64,000 nucleotides of DNA from Phytohabitans rumicis (GTDB lineage: Bacteria; Actinomycetota; Actinomycetes; Mycobacteriales; Micromonosporaceae). The stretch spans positions 5,208,001 through 5,272,000 of the forward strand of contig NZ_BLPG01000001.1 of assembly GCF_011764445.1 (NCBI RefSeq), in the 5' to 3' direction. The position numbers and the translations under genes are program-made. This document shows positions 37,148 through 45,942 of the stretch, piece after piece (the stretch's first letter is position 1; each line of letters starts with the position of its first letter). The notes under the pieces were generated by a model. It had not been told where the DNA came from. It saw nothing but the letters and a program-made list of their open reading frames with translations, and searched no databases.

Positions 37148-37909
37148 TCACGTCACCAGCACGAGGCGGAGGGCGCCGGCGGAGACGAGCGTCGCCAATC
37201 CCACGCGCAGCAGGCGATCCGGCAGGCGTCCGGCGAGGCGGGCGCCGAGGTAGCCGCCGGCCACGCCTCCCGCTCCGAGGGCCAGGCCGAGGGGCCAGTT
37301 CGGGGTGGTCACGGCGGTGTGGCCGGCCAGGTCCAGGGCGGCGTACGTGGCAAGCCCGGTCACCGAGACGGTCAGCGTGGTGACCAGGGCGGCACCGGAG
37401 ACGCGGGCCACCGGCCAGCCGGTCAGCAGCAGCGTCGCCGGGGCGGCGAGCACGGCCCCGCCCAGCCCGTAGAAGCCGCCCAGCGCTCCGCTGGCGGCCC
37501 CGACGACGTACAGGAGGGTGGTCCCGCGTAGCCCGGCCGACCGTGCCGGGCGGGGCAGCGCCAGGGTGGCGGCGACCACCAGCAGCAGGGCGGCGACCAG
37601 CAGCCGGAAGGCCGGCGAGTCGCCGAGCAGAAAGACGTTGACCAGGGCCCCGCCGACCGCGGCCGGTACGGCGGAGCCGGCGAGCGTACGGGTGAGCCGC
37701 CAGTCGATGTGCGGATGGCGGGCGATCCCGGCCGGCGTCGACACGGCGTTGTAGAGCAGGTTGGTGGCGCTGGCCACGGTGCCACCCTGCCCGAAGACGG
37801 TGAGCAGCACGGGCAGCAGGAGCAGGCCGCCGGAGACGCCGGTCGGGGTGCCGACGGCCGCCGCCAGCGCGCCCAGTAGGGCGGCCAGCGCCAGATCCGC
37901 GCCGTTCAG
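37148..37909 (-). CDS. TauE/SafE family sulfite/sulfonate exporter
   Basis: An integral membrane protein of about 253 residues with eight helices. The family hallmarks are GALAAAVGTPTGVSGGLLLLP near the start and SGALGGFYGLGGAVLAAP after the middle. TauE/SafE proteins export sulfite, sulfonates or related anions. The homologous start falls at CTG 37909, overlapping the Rrf2 stop (CTGA). The nearest GTG is 37996, which would overlap Rrf2 by about 90 bp with unrelated residues. It is last in the sulfonate operon, which supports a sulfur role. Confidence 0.85.
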   Translation of the reverse strand: MNGADLALAALLGALAAAVGTPTGVSGGLLLLPVLLTVFGQGGTVASATNLLYNAVSTPAGIARHPHIDWRLTRTLAGSAVPAAVGGALVNVFLLGDSPAFRLLVAALLLVVAATLALPRPARSAGLRGTTLLYVVGAASGALGGFYGLGGAVLAAPATLLLTGWPVARVSGAALVTTLTVSVTGLATYAALDLAGHTAVTTPNWPLGLALGAGGVAGGYLGARLAGRLPDRLLRVGLATLVSAGALRLVLVT

Positions 37910-38325
37910 CGCGCGACGCTCCGCGGCGTGGCCAGCAGGTCGGCGAGGCTGGTCTGATCGACGACGTCCTCGATGGCCGAGTGCACGGCGAGCCACACGT
38001 CGCGCAGCCCGGTCGCCACCCCGTGGTACGTGGCGTAGTCGGCCGGCAGCCCACGTACCGTCGTCAGCGACCCGCTCACCGCGCGGAGCACGTCGCCGAT
38101 GGTGATGTCGGCGGCGGGCCGGGACAGGGCGTACCCGCCCTCGACGCCGCGGTGGCTGTGCAGCAGGCCGGCCCGGCGCAGGTCGAGCAGGATGCCCTGC
38201 AGGAAGCTGAGCGGGATGTCCTGGGTCGCGGCGAGCGAGGCCGCCTTGACCAGGTCATTGTTGCCGTCCGCGGCGATCGCGAGCATCGCGCGGACGGCGT
38301 AGTCACTGCGGGCCGAGACGTACAC
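37906..38325 (-). CDS. Rrf2 family regulator without cysteines (CymR-like sulfur control)
   Basis: A protein of 139 residues. The winged helix is MYVSARSDYAVRAMLAIAA, then IPLSFLQGILLDLRRAGLL and HRGVEGGYALSRP. Unlike IscR or NsrR it has no cysteine at all, so it cannot hold an Fe-S cluster by the usual ligands. It is nearer to CymR, which senses cysteine synthesis through protein contact. It follows the ABC permease by 21 bp within the operon and may control it through the palindrome at 41076. Confidence 0.88.
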   Translation of the reverse strand: MYVSARSDYAVRAMLAIAADGNNDLVKAASLAATQDIPLSFLQGILLDLRRAGLLHSHRGVEGGYALSRPAADITIGDVLRAVSGSLTTVRGLPADYATYHGVATGLRDVWLAVHSAIEDVVDQTSLADLLATPRSVAR

Positions 38326-38346
38326 CGGAAACCTCCCCAGGAGTCC

Positions 38347-39228
38347 TCACGAATTGGCCCGGTCGAGCACGCCCCAGCGGCGCCGTACCGCCCGGTCTGC
38401 CGCACCGAACGCGGCGTCCACGAGGATGCCGAGCACCAGGATCTCGATCATGATGGACATCAGCCGCTCCGCGTCGGCCAGTTCCCGCGCGGCGGTGAGC
38501 TGGAAGCCGATCGAGGTCTTGCTTGCGATCACGACCAGCAGTTCGCCCGCCATCAGGCTGCGCCAGGCGAACGCCCAGCCCTGCTTGAGTCCCGCGATGA
38601 TCGCCGGCAGCGCGGCCGGCACGATGACGTACCGGTAGAGGCTGAGACCACGGGCGCCGACGTTGCGGCCGGCGCGCAGCAGCAGCGGCGGGATGTAGTC
38701 CAGCCCGTAGATCACCCCGTTGGCGATGGACGGCGCGGCGCCGAGCACCACCACGAAGAAGATCGCCTGCTCGCTGAGCTGGAAGAGCAGGATCGCGAGT
38801 GGGAACCAGGCGATCGACGGCATGGTCTGCATCGCAGTGATCATGGAGCCGATGGCGGCCCGCAGGATCCGGATGCGGGCGACCGCGAGGCCGAGCAGGA
38901 GCCCGATGGTGAGCGCGGCGCCGAAGCCCACAGCGGCCCGGCGGCCGGTGGTGGCGAGGCCGCTCCAGAACGCCTCCTGGGTGACGTACTCGCCCAGATC
39001 GCCGAAGACCATGGCGGGCGACGGGAGCGAGTACGTCGGCTTCCACTCGAACCACACGAGGATCTGCCAGACGAGGATGACCAATCCGATGGCGGCGAAC
39101 TTCGGCCAGAGGTTGGCCCAGATCCGGCCGGCGCGGGTCGTCACCTTCTGCTGCGAGGCGATCTCCAGCGCGTCGAGGCCGGAGAGCGTCTTGGCCTCCG
39201 CCTTGGCGGCGAGCAGATCATTGGCCAT
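38347..39228 (-). CDS. ABC transporter permease, sulfonate/taurine type (SsuC/TauC-like)
   Basis: A protein of 293 residues. Membrane helices surround the coupling segment (GLSLYRYVIVPAALPAIIAG, an EAA-type loop). The ordering WQILVWFEWKPTYSLPSPAM before the core is typical of the SsuC/TauC/nitrate permease family. It starts at ATG 39228, overlapping the ATPase stop by 11 bp. It forms the channel with the SsuB-like ATPase and the receptor encoded upstream. Confidence 0.88.
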   Translation of the reverse strand: MANDLLAAKAEAKTLSGLDALEIASQQKVTTRAGRIWANLWPKFAAIGLVILVWQILVWFEWKPTYSLPSPAMVFGDLGEYVTQEAFWSGLATTGRRAAVGFGAALTIGLLLGLAVARIRILRAAIGSMITAMQTMPSIAWFPLAILLFQLSEQAIFFVVVLGAAPSIANGVIYGLDYIPPLLLRAGRNVGARGLSLYRYVIVPAALPAIIAGLKQGWAFAWRSLMAGELLVVIASKTSIGFQLTAARELADAERLMSIMIEILVLGILVDAAFGAADRAVRRRWGVLDRANS

Positions 39229-39993
39229 GGCGGCCCACCTCCGTACGCAGTCGGTCGGTCACCTGCGCCGCGATGGACGACACCTCGGGGGAGTCGATCC
39301 GGCGGGGCGGGGCACGTCGACCCGGGTCTCGTAGATGATCCGGCCGGGCCGGCTGGACAGGAGCACGATCCGGTCGGCCAGCCGGGCCGCCTCGCGCACG
39401 TTGTGCGTCACGAAGAGGACGGTCAGCTTGCGCTCGGTCCAGATCCGTTCCAACTCGTCGTGCAGGATGTCGCGGGTCATGGCGTCCAGCGCGCCGAACG
39501 GCTCGTCCATCAGCAGCACCGGCGTGTCCAGGGCCAGCGTGCGGGCGAGCGCGACCCGCTGCCGCATGCCGCCGGACAGCTCGTGCGGCTGGCGCCGGGC
39601 GAACTCGGTGAGGTGGACGACCTTGAGCAGCTCGGCCACCCGGTCGCGGCGTTCGGCGCGGGGGAGGCCGGCCAGCTTCAGCGGCAGCTCCACGTTGGCG
39701 CCGACGGTCAGCCACGGGAAGAGGGCGGGCTCCTGAAACATCAGCGCCGGGTTCACGCCGCCGACGTCCACCGTCCCGCCGCTGATCGTGTCGAGGCCGG
39801 CGACGAGGTTGAGCAGCGTGCTCTTGCCACAGCCGGACGCGCCGACCAGACACACGAACTCGCCGGGCGCCACGGTCAGCGACACCTGGTCGAGGGCCAG
39901 TACGGCGTGCTGGCCACGGCCGTACACCTTGGTGACGCCGGAGAGCGCGACCGAGCCGGTCGCGCTCTTCGGCAACGTCGTTGCAGACGTCAT
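39218..39993 (-). CDS. ABC transporter ATP-binding protein, sulfonate type (SsuB/TauB-like), frameshifted near the end
   Basis: About 258 residues when corrected. Walker A is GASGCGKST, the signature is LSGGMRQRVALART, and Walker B is VLLMDEPFGALD. The frame breaks near 39304-39307 in a G run. Restoring one base joins RVDVPRP to RRIDSPEVSSIAAQVTDRL and the true stop at 39218. ATG 39993 overlaps the receptor stop (ATGA). All ATPase motifs lie before the break. It is probably a sequencing error. Confidence 0.88.
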
Positions 39994-41054
39994 GGTTGAG
40001 TTACCTCGGGTTCGCCGGCGGCCTTGAGGGCCGTGTTGAGGTACTTCAGGTCGTACAACCCGTTGAGGTCGACCGGTTCGGTCAGGCCGACCGCGACGGC
40101 GTGGTCCAGCCCGGCCTTGAGCGAGGTCGCGATCGGGTCGTTGAGGAACGTCAGCGTCGGCCACGCCTGCTTGATCAGCTTGAGGTCCAGCGGCTTGCCG
40201 GTGAGCTTGCCGATGTGGTCCGAGATGGCCTGCTGGGTCTCGTCGGGCTTCTGGTTCACGAAGTCGTTCGCCGCGACCTGGCCGTCGACCAGCTTCTGCA
40301 CCACGTCCGGGTGCGCGTCGAGGAACTTCTTGCTGACGATCAGGTTGGTGATGACGAACTTGCCGTCCGGCCACAGGTCGCGCTCGTCGACGAGCACCTT
40401 GCCGCCGGCGTTGACCAGCCGGGACACGAACGGCTCCGGCACCCACGCGCCCTGGATCGCGCCGCTGGTGAACGTCTCGATCGTCTGCGCGTTCTCCTGC
40501 GGGACGATGCTGACGTCGCCGCCACCCTCCTTGGTGGTGGCCAGGCCCTTCTCCTTGAGCCAGTACCGGATCGCGACGTCCTGCGTGTTGCCGAGCTGCG
40601 GGGTGGCGATCTTCTTGCCCCTGAGGTCCTCGACGCTGTTGATCTCGGGCTTGACCACCAGCGCGACGCCGCCGGAGGCCGCGCCGGAGATGACGCGCAC
40701 CGCCTCGCCCTTGGACTTGGAGAACGCGTTGACCGTCGGGTTGGGACCGATGTACGTCGCGTCGAGCGCGCCCGAGAAGATCGCCTCGACCGCCGCCGGG
40801 CCGGCGTTGAAGGTCTTGGTCTCGAGCTTGACGTTGCTGCCGAGCTTCTCGGCGAAGATGCCCTTCTCCACCCCGACGATCGCGGGGGCGTGGGTGATGT
40901 TGGGGAAGTAGCCGAGCCGCAGCGTCACGGGCCCGGAGCTACCCGAGCCGCTGTCACTGTCGTCGCCGCACGCCGCGGCGGCACCGAGGGTCGCGGTAGC
41001 GATCACCGCGACGGTCGCGAGGGTTCGCAGCCGGTAGTACGGAAGCCGTTTCAT
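39990..41054 (-). CDS. ABC transporter substrate-binding lipoprotein, aliphatic sulfonate type
   Basis: A protein of 354 residues. The signal peptide (KRLPYYRLRTLATVAVIATA) ends in the lipobox GAAAAC. The mature part starts VTLRLGYFPNITHAPAIVG and has GALDATYIGPNPTVNAF, the usual SsuA/NrtA-like fold. Sulfonate, sulfate ester or similar sulfur anions are the likely ligands, given the Rrf2 and TauE genes downstream. ATG 41054 begins the signal peptide. It is the first gene of the operon, with the palindrome CCTATC-GATAGG 22 bp upstream. Confidence 0.88.
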   Translation of the reverse strand: MKRLPYYRLRTLATVAVIATATLGAAAACGDDSDSGSGSSGPVTLRLGYFPNITHAPAIVGVEKGIFAEKLGSNVKLETKTFNAGPAAVEAIFSGALDATYIGPNPTVNAFSKSKGEAVRVISGAASGGVALVVKPEINSVEDLRGKKIATPQLGNTQDVAIRYWLKEKGLATTKEGGGDVSIVPQENAQTIETFTSGAIQGAWVPEPFVSRLVNAGGKVLVDERDLWPDGKFVITNLIVSKKFLDAHPDVVQKLVDGQVAANDFVNQKPDETQQAISDHIGKLTGKPLDLKLIKQAWPTLTFLNDPIATSLKAGLDHAVAVGLTEPVDLNGLYDLKYLNTALKAAGEPEVTQP

Positions 41055-41075
41055 CGAGATCCAATCCAAGTTTAA

Positions 41076-41092
41076 CCTATCTGATTGATAGG
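41076..41092. promoter_or_regulatory. Operator candidate CCTATCTGATTGATAGG
   Basis: A perfect 6-5-6 palindrome in the divergent gap between the sulfonate operon and a membrane protein gene. It is placed where a repressor would block the minus-strand promoter. Flanking sequence is A+T-rich (TTTAACCTATC). The operon's own cysteine-free Rrf2 regulator is the first candidate to bind it. Confidence 0.55.
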
Positions 41093-41135
41093 AATCATGG
41101 GTTAGATCGAACATGTGGGTCAAGGGGTTGTTCGG

Positions 41136-41972
41136 ATGGTGAGAATCACGGCCTGGCACCATACGTCCGTGTCGATCCATGGCGGGTTCCTGATCGCGGT
41201 CGGTGTCTTCGGTACGGCCCACGTCGCCGGTGAGCTCTTCAGATCGCCGCTGCTTCCCTCGGCCGGGGTGCTGGCCTGGGCCGCGCTCTGCGGGTACGCC
41301 GTCCTCGCCGGTCGGGGCGCTCCGCGCACGGTGTGGCTGACCCTGGCGGCCGGCCTGCTGATCCTCGGCCTGCTGGGCGCCGCCGACCTGCTCGCCGCGT
41401 CGGGCGGCACCACCGACGCCGGCTACTTCGTCTACGGGCCGCCGCCCCCGTCGCCCGCCCCGCTGGAGATCCTGCGGGACTCGGCGCCGCTCCTGCTCGC
41501 GTATCTCCTCCTGGCGATCGCCGTGCTCGCGCAGCCGGGCGGACGCCGTACCCGATGGGGCGTGATCGTCGCGGCGGTGGGCGCGGCGGTGGCCGCCGGT
41601 TACGCGGTGCTGGAGGTGTGGAGCCGGGGCGGCGGCGCGTCGCGCGTGGCGGTGGCCCTGCCGGCGACGGCGCTGGCCGTGCTCGCGGTCGTCGCGGCTG
41701 GGCGGTCGCCGCGTCCCGTGGCAGCCGCCGGCGCGGTGCTGATCGGGCTGGCGGCGCTGTCCGAGGTCGGTACCGCGCTCGACCAGATCCGCTTCAGCCC
41801 CGACGGTGTCTTCTACACGACGGGCCTCATGGTGGCGGGGGCCGGGCCGGCCGCGCACCCGGCGGTGCCGGCGGCCCTCCAACTCGCCGGCGCGGCGGCC
41901 GTGGCGATCGGCTGCCTGCGGACTGGGACGCCGGCCGAGCCTCTGGGGCGGCTTGGGCAGGTGACGCGCTAG
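41136..41972 (+). CDS. Multi-pass membrane protein of unknown function
   Basis: A protein of 278 residues with about eight hydrophobic segments and short alanine/glycine-rich loops. It opens MVRITAWHHTSVSIHGGFLI. ATG 41136 follows AAGGGG; an upstream GTG at 41115 adds seven residues. It is divergent from the sulfonate receptor and separated by 9 bp from the M16 peptidase gene. I recognise no family or active-site motif. Confidence 0.6.
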   Translation: MVRITAWHHTSVSIHGGFLIAVGVFGTAHVAGELFRSPLLPSAGVLAWAALCGYAVLAGRGAPRTVWLTLAAGLLILGLLGAADLLAASGGTTDAGYFVYGPPPPSPAPLEILRDSAPLLLAYLLLAIAVLAQPGGRRTRWGVIVAAVGAAVAAGYAVLEVWSRGGGASRVAVALPATALAVLAVVAAGRSPRPVAAAGAVLIGLAALSEVGTALDQIRFSPDGVFYTTGLMVAGAGPAAHPAVPAALQLAGAAAVAIGCLRTGTPAEPLGRLGQVTR

Positions 41973-41981
41973 TGTCGCCGT

Positions 41982-43288
41982 GTGGCGCGGAGATCCAGGA
42001 TTCCAGCGACGAAGTATCCGGTCGAGCGGCTGACGCTCGACAACGGCCTGCGGGTGGTGCTCGCGCCGGACCGCAGCGCGCCGGTGATCGGTGTGGCGGT
42101 CGTCTATGACGTCGGTATCCGGTCCGAGCCGGAGGGCCGAACGGGATTTGCCCACCTCTTCGAGCACCTGATGTTTCAGGGATCGGAAAACCTGGAGAAG
42201 CTGGCACACTTCCGGCACGTCCAGGGCTCGGGGGCACGTTCAACGGCTCGACCCACCTGGACTACACGGACTACTACGAGACGCTGCCGAGCAACGCGCT
42301 CGAGCGGGCGCTCTTCCTGGAGGCCGACCGGATGCGCGGCCCTCGGCTGACCGAGGAGAACCTGCGCAACCAGGTCGACGTGGTCAAGGAGGAGATCCGG
42401 GTCAACGTGCTCAACCGGCCGTACGGCGGGTTTCCCTGGCTGAAGCTGCCGCCGGTCATGTTCGACACGTTCCCCAACGCCCATGACGGGTACGGGTCGT
42501 TCGACGACCTGGAGAGCGCCACGGTCGCGGACGCGGCCGAGTTCTTCCAGCGCTACTACGCAAGCGGCAACGCCGTCCTGACGGTGGCCGGCGACCTGGA
42601 CGTGGCCGAGACGACCGCGCTGGTCGAGCGGCACTTCGGCGACGTGCCCGCGCGTCCGGCGCCGGCGCGGCCGGCCTTCGCCGAGCCGGACCTGACCGGC
42701 GAGCGCCGGGAGTCGTACGAGGATCCGCTGGCGCCGCTGCCCGCCGTGGCGAGCGCGTGGCGGGTGCCGGACCCGCTCGACGACTTCGCCGCCTACCTGC
42801 CGTACGTCGTACTGGCCGAGGTGCTCACCGACGGCGACGCGTCCCGCCTCGTGGAGCGGCTGGTGCTGCGCGACCGGACGGTGACCAGCGTCGGCGGCTA
42901 CCTGGGCTTCATGGGCGAGCCGTGGGAGGTGCGCGACCCCACGGCGCTGCTGCTCCAGGCCCACCTGCCGCCCGGCGGCGACGTCGACAAGGTGCTGCGC
43001 ACGGTCGACGAGGAGCTGGACAAGATGGCCACCGAGGGCCTGGCCGACGGCGAGCTGGCCCGTACCCAGGCGCGGATGGCCACCCACCTGCTGCGCGACA
43101 CCGACGCGGCGCTCGGCCGGGCGCTGCGAATGGCGGTGCTCGAGCAGCAGCGCGGCACGCCGGAACTGCTCAACGACCTGCCCCGGTTGGTCGGCGAGGT
43201 CACCGAGGAGCAGATCCGCAAGGCGGCGGCGACGCTGGTGCCGCAGCGCCGCGCCACGGTCGAGGTCATCGCGGGAGGCAACCGGTGA
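41982..43288 (+). CDS. M16 family zinc metallopeptidase (catalytic subunit), frameshifted in this sequence
   Basis: About 435 residues when corrected. The inverted zinc motif HLFEH occurs in GFAHLFEHLMFQGSENL. The frame breaks in the G run at 42230-42234; adding one G gives HVQGSGGTFNGSTHLDYTDYYETLPSNAL. The downstream half has the M16 N-terminal-domain end and the start of the second half-barrel. It is followed, with a GTGA overlap, by a second M16 gene lacking the zinc motif. This resembles the two-subunit M16B enzymes, where one chain is catalytic. Cytoplasmic; substrates are probably peptides. Confidence 0.88.
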
Positions 43289-44592
43289 AGGCACTTCCCG
43301 ATCTCGGCCCCACCAAGAAGCTGAAGCTGCCCAAAGAGGTCGAGCGCAAGCTGCCCAACGGGCTGACCGTCATCGCGATCCGCCGGCCGGCCGTGCCGCT
43401 GGTGGAGGTGCGGCTGCGGGTGCCGTTCGCGCGTACCCACCTGTCGCGGGCCGCGCTGCTGTCCCAGACGCTCTTCTCCGGCACCGCCGAACTGTCCACG
43501 GTGGAGATCGCCGCCGAGCTGCAGAAGGTCGGCGGCGGGCTGTCCGCCGGGGTCGACCCGGACCGGCTGATGGTCTCCGGCAACGGGCTGGTCACCGGGC
43601 TGGACCGGATCCTGGAGCTGCTCGCCGAGGTGCTGACCGGTGCGGCGTACCCGGTGGAGGAGGTCACCACCGAGCGCGACCGGCTGATCGACCGGATCCA
43701 GGTCGCCCAGAGCCAGCCGTCCCACCTAGCCCGCGTCGCGCTGCTCAAGCGGATGTACGGCAAGCACCCGTACGCCGTACAGACGCCCGAGGTCGAGCAG
43801 GTGCGGGCGGTGCGGCCGGCCCAGGTGCGGGCGCTGCACGCCGAGCGCCTCCACCCGGCCGGCGCGACGCTGGTGCTCGTCGGCGACATCACGCCGGACA
43901 AGGCGCTGGACGCGGCCGAGCGCGCGCTGGGCACCTGGAACGGCGGCGGCAAGCAGGCCGACCTGCCGCGCACGCCGGAACTGGAGCCCGGCCCGCTGGT
44001 GCTGGTCGACCGGCCCGGGGCGGTGCAGTCCTCGCTGCGGCTGGCGCTGCCGGCGGTCGGGCGTACGCACGAGGACCACGCCGCGCTGCAACTGGCCAAC
44101 CTGCTGTTCGGCGGCTACTTCTCCTCCCGCTGGGTGGAGAACATCCGCGAGGACAAGGGCTACACGTACGGGCCGCACTCGCTGATCGAGCACGCCGAGG
44201 CCGGCTCGGCGTTCGTGGCCGCCGCCGAGGTGGCCACCGCGGTGACCGGGCCGGCGCTGCTGGAGACGTACTACGAGCTGGGCCGGCTGGCGTCGCTCCC
44301 GCCCAAGGAGGACGAGCTGGAGCAGGCCCGCCAGTACGCGCTCGGCACGCTCCAGCTCGGCATGTCCACGCAGGCCGGGCTGGCCGGGCTGGCCAGCACG
44401 TACGCGGGGTTCGGGCTGCGCCTCGGCTTCCTCGCCGAGCACGCCGCCCGGCTGGCCGGCGCCACCCGCGACGACGTGGCCGCGGCGGCCGCCCGCTACC
44501 TCGCGCCCAGCCGGGCGATCACGGTGGTGCTGGGCGACGCCGAGAAGATCGAGTCCCCGTTGCGCGCCCTGACAGCGGTCGACAAAGCGTGA
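43285..44592 (+). CDS. M16 family peptidase-like protein lacking the zinc motif (regulatory subunit)
   Basis: A protein of 435 residues with the full M16 fold (RKLPNGLTVIAIRRPAVPLV, FARTHLSRAALLSQTLFSGT). The position that holds HxxEH in active members reads SRAALLSQ, so it cannot bind zinc. The C-terminal signature NIREDKGYTYGPHS is intact; its arginine/tyrosine pair often completes the partner's active site. GTG 43285 overlaps the upstream stop (GTGA), supporting 1:1 assembly with the catalytic chain. Confidence 0.9.
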   Translation: MKALPDLGPTKKLKLPKEVERKLPNGLTVIAIRRPAVPLVEVRLRVPFARTHLSRAALLSQTLFSGTAELSTVEIAAELQKVGGGLSAGVDPDRLMVSGNGLVTGLDRILELLAEVLTGAAYPVEEVTTERDRLIDRIQVAQSQPSHLARVALLKRMYGKHPYAVQTPEVEQVRAVRPAQVRALHAERLHPAGATLVLVGDITPDKALDAAERALGTWNGGGKQADLPRTPELEPGPLVLVDRPGAVQSSLRLALPAVGRTHEDHAALQLANLLFGGYFSSRWVENIREDKGYTYGPHSLIEHAEAGSAFVAAAEVATAVTGPALLETYYELGRLASLPPKEDELEQARQYALGTLQLGMSTQAGLAGLASTYAGFGLRLGFLAEHAARLAGATRDDVAAAAARYLAPSRAITVVLGDAEKIESPLRALTAVDKA

Positions 44593-45500
44593 GTCTCCCG
44601 CCGCTCGCTCGTACGACGCTGGACCGGGCGGCGCACCGGCGCCGGGATCCGGAGTGGCTGGCGGCGGCGTGGACGCGGGCGCGGGTGCTGGTCGTGGACA
44701 CCGTCGGGGGCGGCAAGGCGCTCGTCGACGACGGCAACGAGCTGGTGTTGCTGGAGGCGAAGGAGGCGCCCGCGGGCGACCGGCTCTTCCTCGGCGTGGA
44801 GCCGGACGGGACGCCCATCTTCGCCGTCGACGCGCCGCTCGGCGAGCAGCCGGGCACCCGGGCGGTCGACCTGCGCCTGGTGGGTCACCGGCTCAGCGAC
44901 CGGGACGCGGGCCTGTTCACCACGGCGATCGCGCTGGCGCACTGGCACGCCGGTCACCCGTACTCCTCGACGACGGGCCGGCCCACGACGGTGGACGAGG
45001 CGGGCTGGACGCGGGTCGACGAGGGCGGGACGCAGACCTGGCCGCGGACCGATCCCGCCATGATCGTGCTGGTGCACGACGGCGTCTCCGGCCCCGAGGG
45101 CCGGTGCCTGCTGGGCAACAACGCGGCCTGGGGCAGTGGCCAGCCGGTGCGCCGGTTCTCCTGCCTGGCGGGCTACGTCGAGCCCGGGGAGTCCGCGGAG
45201 GCCGCGGTGGTCCGGGAGGTGGCCGAGGAGGTCGGCGTCGCGGTCCAGCGGATCGAGTACGAGGGCAGCCAGGCATGGCCGTTTCCGGGCTCGCTGATGC
45301 TGGGCTTCACCGCGCAGGCCGACGCGAGCCAGCCGGTACGCGTCGACCCGACCGAGATCGCCGACGCGCGCTGGTTTACCCGGCGCGAGGTGGCGGCCGT
45401 GCTGGCGGGCGAGGTGGTGGACGCCGGCGACGACGCACGGGTCGGCCTGCCGCCGCCGTCGTCGATCGCGCTGTACCTGATCAAACGCTGGCTGGGCTGA
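44589..45500 (+). CDS. nudC: NudC: NAD(H) pyrophosphatase (Nudix)
   Basis: A Nudix hydrolase of 303 residues. It cleaves NADH to NMNH and AMP and can remove NAD caps from RNA. The Nudix box is at residues 195-217 (GYVEPGES...REVAEEVG). The NADH-specific motif reads SQAWPFPGSLMLGF. The zinc-ribbon region (HPYSSTTGRPTTVDEAG, then TWPRTDPA) has no cysteine, as also in mycobacterial NudC. GTG 44589 overlaps the M16 stop (GTGA), so it shares the M16 transcript. Confidence 0.92.
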   Translation: MSLPPLARTTLDRAAHRRRDPEWLAAAWTRARVLVVDTVGGGKALVDDGNELVLLEAKEAPAGDRLFLGVEPDGTPIFAVDAPLGEQPGTRAVDLRLVGHRLSDRDAGLFTTAIALAHWHAGHPYSSTTGRPTTVDEAGWTRVDEGGTQTWPRTDPAMIVLVHDGVSGPEGRCLLGNNAAWGSGQPVRRFSCLAGYVEPGESAEAAVVREVAEEVGVAVQRIEYEGSQAWPFPGSLMLGFTAQADASQPVRVDPTEIADARWFTRREVAAVLAGEVVDAGDDARVGLPPPSSIALYLIKRWLG

Positions 45501-45506
45501 GGTTTT

Positions 45507-45554
45507 GGTCTCGGTCCGCGACCGTCGTTGCCGCGGCGGCCACGAACCGAGACC
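45507..45554 (+). terminator. Hairpin terminator after nudC
   Basis: GGTCTCGGT (45507-45515) pairs with ACCGAGACC (45546-45554) around a G+C-rich loop that itself can fold. It begins 7 bp after the nudC stop. The remaining 150 bases to the DUF397 stop are A+T-richer and show no reading frame I can support. Confidence 0.6.
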
Positions 45555-45706
45555 GATGCCGTCGTGGCCGGCGAGAGGCGAGCAACGCGGCGGGGGAGCC
45601 GAAGCCGGTCACGACGGTGTCAGCTGGTGCCCATCCTGAGGAATATCCACGCGTGGAAGTTCCATCTAATGTTTGCCGAATTCCGCCTGCACGGCAAGAC
45701 ATTCGG

Positions 45707-45904
45707 TCAGTTTAAATCAAATTCGCCGTCTTTAGCACCCGCGACGAAGTCTAGCCATCGTTCTTTCGCGAAGATCAGGATCGGCCCGCCGCGGTCCTTG
45801 CTGTCCCGCATTGCCACTGTTGAGCCGCTGTCCGCCACTTCGACGCAATTCGTGTTCTGGCTGCGCGAACTGGTCTTCCAATGGATGTGTGGGCCTGCCT
45901 CCAT
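45707..45904 (-). CDS. DUF397 small regulator-associated protein
   Basis: A protein of 65 residues covering one DUF397 domain: WKTSSRSQNTNCVEVADSGS, VAMRDSKDRGGPIL and FAKERWLDFVAGAK. These small proteins accompany XRE/DUF5753 regulators in many copies per actinobacterial genome (the WhiJ/BldB group). The partner regulator gene ends 38 bp upstream of its start. ATG 45904 has GGAG at good spacing. Work on the family suggests it acts as an antagonist or co-factor of the regulator, but for this copy that is inference. Confidence 0.88.
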   Translation of the reverse strand: MEAGPHIHWKTSSRSQNTNCVEVADSGSTVAMRDSKDRGGPILIFAKERWLDFVAGAKDGEFDLN

Positions 45905-45942
45905 GACGCGACTCCAATCGGTTTGGGCGGTACGTCCGTCCT

